Positions 32,418-39,221 of a DNA stretch of 64,000 nucleotides are shown here, in pieces. The position numbers and the translations under genes are program-made. Source of the stretch: an uncultured Olsenella sp. (GTDB taxonomy: Bacteria > Actinomycetota > Coriobacteriia > Coriobacteriales > Atopobiaceae); the NCBI GenBank assembly GCA_900316105.1, contig ONBR01000002.1, positions 62,001-126,000 of the forward strand, read 5' to 3'. Within the stretch, counting starts at the first letter, position 1. Every line of letters begins with the position of its first letter. The notes under the pieces are model-generated. The model searched no databases and was not told the DNA's origin. It saw nothing but the letters and a program-made list of their open reading frames with translations.

Positions 32418-33122
32418 TTACCTGCGGAGGGAGTGGGCGATGCGGGTGAGGATGAAGTCGATGACAAAGAGGGCCACGGCACAGATCACCAGGTCGCCTC
32501 GGAAGACGCCACCCAGGGGAGTCTGGAAAACGTAGATGCCAGCAAGCTTGTCGGGCAGGAAGCCCGCGGCCACAGTGACGAACTTTGCGATGATCTGACG
32601 GTAGGCGCCTGAGGAGACGACTGCAGATGCCACGACCAGGGCCGCCATCAGGATGGCGACAAGCCTGAGGATGACGGCGACGAAGGAGAGGAGGCCGGAA
32701 ACGAGGCTGGCACCCACCCCGCGCTTCTTTGCCTTCTTGTAGGGCTTCTCGTCCCTTCGTGCGGAGGACTCGTAGTAGTCATATCCCTCGCGCGAGGGGC
32801 TGGGTACCGCCTGGACGGGCGGAAGCTGCTGGTAGGGGTCCTGGTACCGGGGAGCTGGCATGGGCTGGTAGGCCTGGGTGGAGCCAGGCGCATACTGCTG
32901 GGCCGCAGGCTGTGCCTGCTGCTGGGGATTGATCAGGCGGGTAGCCTGCTCGGCTGCGGGGTCACCCTGGTCTCCCAGGGGATCTGCCTGGTCGCCTACC
33001 AGGGGATAGAGCTCGACGTCCATGGGGTCGACGTCCAAACCGTCAGGCTCCTCAGCCTCGATGGGCTCCTTCCTGTCATCGTCGACAGGATTTACCTTGA
33101 AATGTCTTCCTTCGTTAGACAC
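32418..33122 (-). CDS. membrane protein with disordered Pro/Gln-rich N-terminal half (unknown)
   Basis: The 234-residue protein has about 135 acidic, then Pro/Gln/Tyr-rich, residues with no predicted fold (QQQAQPAAQQYAPG, YQQLPP), a basic patch (KKAKKRG), and two hydrophobic segments (about 140-170 and 200-225). I do not recognise the family. The start is GTG 33122, with GGAGG 6 nt upstream, inside the end of the ABC-F gene; the two overlap by 8 nt. It sits between the ABC-F gene and the M50 protease gene, so it is a candidate for an envelope-associated partner or substrate of that protease. Confidence 0.8.
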   Translation of the reverse strand: MSNEGRHFKVNPVDDDRKEPIEAEEPDGLDVDPMDVELYPLVGDQADPLGDQGDPAAEQATRLINPQQQAQPAAQQYAPGSTQAYQPMPAPRYQDPYQQLPPVQAVPSPSREGYDYYESSARRDEKPYKKAKKRGVGASLVSGLLSFVAVILRLVAILMAALVVASAVVSSGAYRQIIAKFVTVAAGFLPDKLAGIYVFQTPLGGVFRGDLVICAVALFVIDFILTRIAHSLRR

Positions 33123-35130
33123 GGGTAGCCTCCTCAATCATAGTGGTGAGCTCCAGCCACTCGTCCTCGAGGGCGGGGATCTTCTTCGAGAGGGCGTTGT
33201 ACTCCTTCATGCATCGGTCGAACTCGTCCGCATTGTTGTAGAGTTCCTCGGACGCCATGAGGTCCATGAGCTCCTTGTAGCGCTTCTGTGCGGGCTTGAG
33301 AGCGGCCTCCACCTGCTTCAAGCGCTTCTTCTCTTCGCGGACGGCCTTGTTTGCGGCGTTTCGGGCCTCGGCCTCGGCACGGCGCTGCTCGCGGGTCTTT
33401 ACGTTGCGGCCGGTGCTCGCGGGGACTGGCTGCTCGTCCTTGGCTGCCTGTTCCTGTGCCTTTGTGGGGGCAGGCTGCTGGGAGAGGGGTCCCTGGCTTG
33501 GGGTCTCCCCCGCCGCTCTGGCCTCGAGCTCGGCACGCTTGTACTGGTAGTAATCGTAGTCTCCATCGTACTCCGTGACCTTGTGGTCGCGGACGTCCAC
33601 GACTTTGTTGGAGATGGCACGGACCAGGTGCTCGTCGTGGGAGATCAGGATGATGGTGCCGGGGAAGTTCTTGAGGGCCTCTTCCAGGACGTCCACCGAG
33701 TCGATGTCCAGGTGGTTGGTGGGCTCGTCCAGCAGGAGAAGCGGATCGGGGGCGACCAGCATCTTTGCCAGGGCCAGACGGGCACGCTCGCCACCCGAAA
33801 GGACGGAGACGTGCTTGAGTACGTCGTCCCCGTGGAAGAGGAAGGCGCCCAGGAGCTTACGCTCCTCCGAAGAGGTCCAGCCCGGGGCCGCCGTGTCCAT
33901 CTCGGCCATGACGGTATTGGCTGGGTTCAGGGTCTCTAGCTGGTGCTGTGCGTAGTAGGCCTCGGTAACGTTTTGGCCGAGCTCGATCTTTCCCGTGTCG
34001 GGCTTGAGCTGGCCGGTGATCATCTTCATCAGGGTGGACTTGCCCGCGCCGTTGGGGCCAACCAGAGAAACGTGGTCGCCACGGTAGAGCTTGAGGTTGA
34101 CATCAGAGTAGACGTGGTTTTCCCCAAAGGACTTGGAAATCCCCTCCAGGGATACGACCATGTCGCCCGTGCGGGGCGGGTCGGGGAACCGGAAGTGGAC
34201 CTTCTTCGAACCCTCGGGCAGAAGGACGAGCTCCTTCTTTATCTGCTCGATCTTCTTCATGCGCTCCTGGGCCTGGGCGGCCTTGGTGGGCTTGTAGCGG
34301 AACTTGTCCACGAAGACCTGCATGTGTGCGATCTCGCGCTCCTGGGCGGCGCGCTTGGCTCGCATTTGCTCGAGATTGTCCTCGCGCTGCTTGAGGTAGC
34401 TACTGTAGTTGCCCGTATAGGTGGTCAGACGTCGGTTCTCGATGGCGGCAACGTGGCTCACGCAGGCGTCCATGAACGTGCGGTCGTGCGAGACGATGAG
34501 GACCGCACCGTCGTAGGAGGCGATGAAGCGCTCGAACCACTGGACCGACTCAAGGTCCAGGTGGTTGGTGGGCTCGTCCAACAGGAGAAGGTCCGGGTGA
34601 CGTAGGAGGAGCTTGGAGAGGGCGATGCGCATCTGCCAGCCGCCCGAGAAGTCCTCAGCGGGCTTGTCGAAGTCCTCGACCGGGAATCCGAGGCCAGCCA
34701 GGATGGCGCGAGCGCGAGATTCTAGCTCGTAGCCACCCAGGCGTTCGAAACGGTCCTGGGCTGCGCCGTAGCGCTCCAGGAGCTTCTGGTCCTTGCCCTG
34801 GGTATCCGCAATCTCCTGCTCCATCTGGGAGATTTGGGCCTCGAGACGCTTGATCTCCGTCGCGGAGTCGATGACTTCCTGGAGGGCTGACTTGTGACCT
34901 GCGAGCTTTGCCTCCTGCTCCAGATAACCGATGGACGTGTCCTTGGCAAAGGAGATGGTTCCCTCGTCCGGGGACTCCTGGCCCATGATAATCTTGAGCA
35001 GGGTGGTCTTGCCGGCGCCGTTGGGGCCGACAAGGGCCCACCGCTCCCCCGCATTGAGCTGGAGCGTCACGGCCGAATAGAGGGTGCGGCCTCCAAAGGA
35101 CTTGGAAATCTTGTCTGCAAGGGCAATCAA
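33115..35130 (-). CDS. ABC-F ATPase, YheS/YfmM-like
   Basis: This 671-residue duplicated ABC ATPase has no membrane domain. Both sites are complete: GPNGAGKTT, FSGGWQMR and LLLDEPTNHLD; then GPNGAGKST, LSGGERAR and LLLDEPTNHLD. The P-site tRNA-interacting linker follows the first ATPase domain (about 240-300), and a Gln/Ala/Lys-rich tail with coiled coil ends the protein. ABC-F factors free stalled ribosomes, and some give antibiotic resistance; a housekeeping role is more likely here from the conserved context. The start is TTG 35130 with GGAGG 8 nt upstream. TATACT (minus strand, near 35172) may be its -10. Confidence 0.92.
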   Translation of the reverse strand: MIALADKISKSFGGRTLYSAVTLQLNAGERWALVGPNGAGKTTLLKIIMGQESPDEGTISFAKDTSIGYLEQEAKLAGHKSALQEVIDSATEIKRLEAQISQMEQEIADTQGKDQKLLERYGAAQDRFERLGGYELESRARAILAGLGFPVEDFDKPAEDFSGGWQMRIALSKLLLRHPDLLLLDEPTNHLDLESVQWFERFIASYDGAVLIVSHDRTFMDACVSHVAAIENRRLTTYTGNYSSYLKQREDNLEQMRAKRAAQEREIAHMQVFVDKFRYKPTKAAQAQERMKKIEQIKKELVLLPEGSKKVHFRFPDPPRTGDMVVSLEGISKSFGENHVYSDVNLKLYRGDHVSLVGPNGAGKSTLMKMITGQLKPDTGKIELGQNVTEAYYAQHQLETLNPANTVMAEMDTAAPGWTSSEERKLLGAFLFHGDDVLKHVSVLSGGERARLALAKMLVAPDPLLLLDEPTNHLDIDSVDVLEEALKNFPGTIILISHDEHLVRAISNKVVDVRDHKVTEYDGDYDYYQYKRAELEARAAGETPSQGPLSQQPAPTKAQEQAAKDEQPVPASTGRNVKTREQRRAEAEARNAANKAVREEKKRLKQVEAALKPAQKRYKELMDLMASEELYNNADEFDRCMKEYNALSKKIPALEDEWLELTTMIEEATRV

Positions 35131-35201
35131 GGGCTTGGCCTCCGATGGTGTCAGATACTTTTAGCCTTCCTAGTATAGGAGAAGGCAATCATTGGGTTGT
35201 G

Positions 35202-35227
35202 AGGGTTTCATCCGCATGTGAAACCCT
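35202..35227. repeat. short perfect hairpin upstream of the ABC-F gene
   Basis: AGGGTTTCA pairs perfectly with TGAAACCCT around TCCGCATG. It lies between a REP-like element and the ABC-F promoter region; no T-tract follows. Confidence 0.55.
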
Positions 35228-35258
35228 GGTGAAGGCAGGCCCCGAAATGTCGCTTTTT

Positions 35259-35321
35259 GTGACAGATGCCCATGGGGTGAATGTCCCAGAGCGGGACGAA
35301 TACCCCAGGGCTATCTGTCAC
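35259..35321. repeat. REP-like nested palindrome downstream of the VOC gene
   Basis: GTGACAGAT (35259-35267) is matched by ATCTGTCAC (35313-35321), with inner GGGGT/ACCCC and GTCCC/GGGAC pairs, giving one long cruciform. It begins 2 bp after the VOC stop and contains the GGGAC motif shared by the other elements. Confidence 0.7.
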
Positions 35322-35322
35322 C

Positions 35323-35706
35323 CTATTTGTCGCAGGTCAGGTGGATGGCAAAGCCAGCGATCTGCTGCTTGAAGTAGATTAGGTGGATGGATCCGTCGGG
35401 GTTGAGGGCCTTGGCCTCGGGGTTGACCTCGAAGCCGCGCTTCTCGAACCACTTGATGGCAGCAGGGATGTCGTTGACGTAGAAGCCGATATGGCCCTTC
35501 TCGCCACGGACGCTGCCGGGACGCATGACCTCGACGAAGGAGCCAGCAAAGACGGATATGGGAGCCGTGACCTTGCGCGGGAGGCCCATCAGGGTCTGAA
35601 AGAGACCAACGATCTGCTCCGCCTCCTCGTCGGTGGCGGCATTGATGCCCACATGGGCTACGTGCATGTCGAAGAGGTCGACGGGGTTGTCGTTGATGTC
35701 AGCCAT
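35323..35706 (-). CDS. VOC (glyoxalase-fold) protein
   Basis: This 127-residue single vicinal-oxygen-chelate domain starts VAHVGINAATDEEAEQIVGLFQ and contains FVEVMRP and GHIGFYVNDIPAAIKWFEKRGFEV. His and Glu residues in the usual metal positions are present (HVG, EVM, HIG). From memory the sequence resembles the VOC domain attached to some KDPG/KHG-type aldolases, but here it stands alone, so a metabolic role is only a guess. ATG 35706 has AAAGGAG 5 nt upstream. It follows the YgjP-like gene. Confidence 0.85.
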   Translation of the reverse strand: MADINDNPVDLFDMHVAHVGINAATDEEAEQIVGLFQTLMGLPRKVTAPISVFAGSFVEVMRPGSVRGEKGHIGFYVNDIPAAIKWFEKRGFEVNPEAKALNPDGSIHLIYFKQQIAGFAIHLTCDK

Positions 35707-35774
35707 GGGTTCTCCTTTGGTTTTAGGCTGGTCGGGAGGGTAATCTTTCTTTAGACAATTATAGGCGTCAGGGC

Positions 35775-35807
35775 TGAGCCAAAAATGGCCTGTCCCTCTT
35801 TGGCTCA
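35775..35807. repeat. REP-like palindrome over the stop codon of the YgjP-like gene
   Basis: TGAGCCAAA (35775-35783) pairs with TTTGGCTCA (35799-35807) around a loop containing GGGACAGG. The TGA stop of the YgjP-like gene (35805-35807) is the first triplet of the element on the minus strand. Loop and arms match the element inside coaBC. Confidence 0.75.
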
Positions 35808-36611
35808 CTGGCGGCGGAAGGGAGAGTCCTTATCGACGAGGAGCCGCCGGGCATCCTCCCAGTCGGGGCAGCCCCGGTGGATGGTAGCGTCGATGGCGAT
35901 CTGCCGATCCTCCCCCTCCAGGTCGGGCGCGACCAGGTAGGGTGCCATCTCGCGGATGCAGGCGTAGGCCAGACAGTGGGGTGGGAAGGGAATCAGGTCC
36001 CGCGAGAACCAGACGGTATGGATCTTCTGGTCGTAGCGGACCAGCCCATGGCGGGTCTCGGTGGCTCGGAAGGTGACCTTGCTGAGGTCCACCTGGGCCT
36101 GGGCCCTCTGCATGGCCTGCATGAAGAGGGAGGACCCGTTGCGGACCAGTACCCCGTCGGCCCAGGCCATGAAGCAGTTCCTCCGCTGGCCGTACTCTCC
36201 CACCTGCATGACGTAGAGCTCGATCAGGCTGACCTCGGTAATAACACGGACGTTGGTGGTGGCCCGGCCCCGGGCGGCGTGCTTCATCTGGCCCTTGGCC
36301 AGGGGATAGACCCTCAGCATGAAGGGACGGCCAAAGACGTAGGCGAGGTCCCCGGTCTGGTAGCGGCAGGCCAGGGAGGAGGTTTTGCGGTAGCGCTTCT
36401 GGACATAGCCCATGACCTGGCGGGCCTGGGGAAGCCAGGTGTTGACGAAGCCAATGATCGCCTCGTTGGGAAGACGGGGGTCCACGTAGAGAGAGGGCGC
36501 CCCCGTGGGCGGGGCAAAGGCAAAGAAGGTCTCGGGTACAGGCGAGGGCAGGACGGGACAGGTGATGCCCTCGAAGCTGATGGATGCGATGCGGCGGTTC
36601 TCTTCGGGCAT
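35805..36611 (-). CDS. YgjP/DUF45-like protein with lost zinc motif
   Basis: The 268-residue protein resembles YgjP-like metallohydrolases: beta-rich N-terminus, VRYDQKIHTVWFSRDLIPFPPHCL before the motif region, and DWEDARRLL at the end (as in 'PdWkxxrxxL'). Where the family has HExxH, this protein reads YACIREMAPYL, so both zinc histidines are missing and the downstream His is not evident. It is therefore likely to be a non-catalytic relative, or I have the wrong family. AGGAG lies 5 nt before the ATG. It is not clearly tied to its neighbours. Confidence 0.7.
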   Translation of the reverse strand: MPEENRRIASISFEGITCPVLPSPVPETFFAFAPPTGAPSLYVDPRLPNEAIIGFVNTWLPQARQVMGYVQKRYRKTSSLACRYQTGDLAYVFGRPFMLRVYPLAKGQMKHAARGRATTNVRVITEVSLIELYVMQVGEYGQRRNCFMAWADGVLVRNGSSLFMQAMQRAQAQVDLSKVTFRATETRHGLVRYDQKIHTVWFSRDLIPFPPHCLAYACIREMAPYLVAPDLEGEDRQIAIDATIHRGCPDWEDARRLLVDKDSPFRRQ

Positions 36612-36694
36612 GGCTGCTCCTGGAGGGGTTTGCTGGGAACAAAATCATGTAGATGATACCGCTTGCCCAGACTGCAAAGGCTGATAGGCGTTCC

Positions 36695-39214
36695 CTAGGC
36701 CGAAAGCTTGAGGTCGGACAGGTCCTCGACCTGGAGGGGTCTGGCGAAGTAGTAGCCCTGGATCTGGTCGCAGCCCAGGCTCAGGCAGAGTTCGTACTGG
36801 TCCTTGGTCTCCACGCCCTCTACGATGACCGACTTTCCCAGCGCATGCACGATGTGGGTGATATCGTCGACAAAACTCTCCCTGCCCGGCTTCAGGAATT
36901 CGTCCACCAGGGACTTGTCCAGCTTCACGTAGTCCACGGGAAGGGCGGCCATCCGAGCCAGGGAGGAATAGCCCGTCCCGAAGTCATCAAGGGCCAGCTT
37001 GATTCCCATCTGGTGGATTCGCTCGCAGAGGGCTGCTCCGGCCTCTGCGTTCTCCATCATCAGGCTCTCGGTGATCTCGATCTTCACGAGGGAGGGATTA
37101 ATGTCGTGCTCGTGAAGGAGAGAGGCCAGATAGTCAAGGTATCCCTCGTCCTTGAGCTGAGCGGGCGAGAAGTTGATGGCCACGGGAACCGCCTCCCTGC
37201 CCTCGGCAATCCACGCCGCCAGGTCCTCGATGACTTTCCGGGTAACGATCCGGCCGATTTCCACCACCAGGCCGGCGCTTTCTGCCACGGGGATGAACTT
37301 GCCGGGCCCGAACTCCCCGGACTTCAGGCGCACGAGGGCCTCGACCCCCACCAACCGTCCGGTCAGGGCCTCCACCTGGGGCTGGTAGGCCACGGTAAAG
37401 CCATCGCCGTCTATGGCTTGACGAAGGCGGGTGGTCAGGTAGATCCGCTCCTCCAGGGCATCCCGCATGGACTCGTCAAAGAAGGAGAGGGAGTTGCGGC
37501 CCCGGGTGGACTTGGCCTCGCTCATGGCAAGGTCCCCGTACTTGATCATCTCCTCGAGTGTCATGTCCCCCGTACGGTTGACCACTCCCAAGGAGGCCGT
37601 GAGGGTCAGGCTGAATCCCGCGGCCTCGATGGGGTCGCTGATCAGGCTGTAGATGGTGGCAAGCTCCGGCGAGGACTCATCCAGCTCGTGGTCCAGGACG
37701 ACTACAAACTCATCACCGCTGGAGCGGGCTACGAAGGCATCCCCCATACGCTGCGCCAGGCGGTCGGCCATGGCCCTGATAACCAGGTCGCCTACCTCGT
37801 GGCCGTAGGAGTCGTTGAGGTCCGTGAAGTCGTCCAGGTCGAAGGTGACCAGAGACCTGACCTTTTGGGCCGAGGGGTCCTTGACCTTCTCGGCCAGGGC
37901 GTAGCGGTTGGCGAGGTCAGTCAGGGAGTCGTGGCGAAGCTGGTAGGATAGGGCGTCGCGTGACTGGGCGATTTCCTGGGCGTCCTCGTTCATCCTCCGG
38001 CTCCCCAGGTAGACGAAGTAGGCGATGAGGGCAATGCCGGCTGCCAGAAGAAGGGCGGGCATGATGAGGGACTTCGCACCCTGCCAGGGGTTGGTCTCGT
38101 TTACCAGGTAGGCATCCGAGGGCACCAGACCCCGGTCCAGGCCGTGGGACTCCAGGGCCTTGACGTCGAATATCGTATGGGTGACCTCGTCCGACTGGAC
38201 GGGGAGGCCGGAAACGGAGGCGCCCCCAAGAATCCGGGAGGCCATCCGAGCCGCCTGGCGCCCCTGCCCCTCGTAGTCCACGTAGGAGGCACCCGTGATT
38301 CCATCGCCCACGCCAGCCCCGGACTCGCGGAAGACTGGGACGGGACAGGAGCCTGTGACGAAGGCCGTAGTGTTGTCCAGGGTGTAGCCCCTGCCCTCGA
38401 TGTCGCTGTAGGCGGCAAGCTGGAAGACGATGTCGTTGGAGCCCAGGCCCTGGAGGGCCTCGGCCAGCTGGAAGCGGGTCATGGAGGAGGCAACGATGAC
38501 CTGCTCCGTATAGCCGGGAAGGCCAGAGCGGGCCTCCTCGAACTGGGACAGGGAGGCCTGGCCCAGAGCTGAGTCGTCCACGATGGCCACCAGGTTCCTT
38601 GCCTGGGGCTCCAGCCTGGTCGCCGCCTCCATGATCTGGCGTACATGACCGTGCTCGACGATGCCCGTCGCATAGCCCTTGCTGGCAACCTCGTTGCCAT
38701 AGGTCACGTCGTTGACCGAGAAGAAGACCACGGGCACCTGGGGAAAGAGTTCGTCGTGGATGGCGTCAACAGCATGGAGGGCGTCGTCATCCGCACAGAG
38801 GACCACGTCGTAGGGACCATGGGCCATGAGGCGGGAGCGGATCATCTCCTTCCAGGCGTCAGAGGCCGCATAGCCCGTGGGATAGTTCCGGGTGTCCATG
38901 TACTCGATGTCCACGGAGACCCCCTCCTGGCGAAGGACGTCTAGGACCCCCTTGCGCTCCAGGGGAACCGAAGGGTTGTTCTCGCCGTAGGACTCGATCA
39001 GGAGGGCGGACTTTCCCGTGGCGGGTGGTACGAGCTGGAAGGTCTTCTCCTGGACATCGGACCGGTCGGTCAGTGCCTGGTTGAGGGTGGCCACCCCCGC
39101 CATGATGCAGACCAAAGCCAGGGCAAAGACAAGCATGCGCAGGGCGTGGTAGCCGATGGCCTCAAGGAGGCCGCGCCTCCCTTTTGTGTCACGATGGGTC
39201 AAGAGATTGAGCAT
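36695..39214 (-). CDS. membrane GGDEF/EAL protein with ABC-substrate-binding-like sensor
   Basis: The 839-residue cyclic-di-GMP enzyme has a first membrane helix at 26-46, then an extracellular domain at about 65-375 like ABC substrate-binding proteins (PF04392 type), a second helix at about 383-405, GGDEF at about 425-580 and EAL at about 590-835. The GGDEF motif is SGDEF (499-503), possibly reduced. The EAL site looks complete: Glu625 (EALVR), Asn681 (NFSP), Glu713 (EITES), Asp743-Asp744 (DDFGTG), Lys765 (KLDK), Glu799 (EGVET) and Gln819 (QGYYF). So c-di-GMP hydrolysis, possibly tuned by an external ligand, is likely. Its GAGG is in the last codons of the giant surface-protein gene, 7 bp upstream. 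Confidence 0.93.
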   Translation of the reverse strand: MLNLLTHRDTKGRRGLLEAIGYHALRMLVFALALVCIMAGVATLNQALTDRSDVQEKTFQLVPPATGKSALLIESYGENNPSVPLERKGVLDVLRQEGVSVDIEYMDTRNYPTGYAASDAWKEMIRSRLMAHGPYDVVLCADDDALHAVDAIHDELFPQVPVVFFSVNDVTYGNEVASKGYATGIVEHGHVRQIMEAATRLEPQARNLVAIVDDSALGQASLSQFEEARSGLPGYTEQVIVASSMTRFQLAEALQGLGSNDIVFQLAAYSDIEGRGYTLDNTTAFVTGSCPVPVFRESGAGVGDGITGASYVDYEGQGRQAARMASRILGGASVSGLPVQSDEVTHTIFDVKALESHGLDRGLVPSDAYLVNETNPWQGAKSLIMPALLLAAGIALIAYFVYLGSRRMNEDAQEIAQSRDALSYQLRHDSLTDLANRYALAEKVKDPSAQKVRSLVTFDLDDFTDLNDSYGHEVGDLVIRAMADRLAQRMGDAFVARSSGDEFVVVLDHELDESSPELATIYSLISDPIEAAGFSLTLTASLGVVNRTGDMTLEEMIKYGDLAMSEAKSTRGRNSLSFFDESMRDALEERIYLTTRLRQAIDGDGFTVAYQPQVEALTGRLVGVEALVRLKSGEFGPGKFIPVAESAGLVVEIGRIVTRKVIEDLAAWIAEGREAVPVAINFSPAQLKDEGYLDYLASLLHEHDINPSLVKIEITESLMMENAEAGAALCERIHQMGIKLALDDFGTGYSSLARMAALPVDYVKLDKSLVDEFLKPGRESFVDDITHIVHALGKSVIVEGVETKDQYELCLSLGCDQIQGYYFARPLQVEDLSDLKLSA

Positions 39215-39221
39215 GGGTGAT

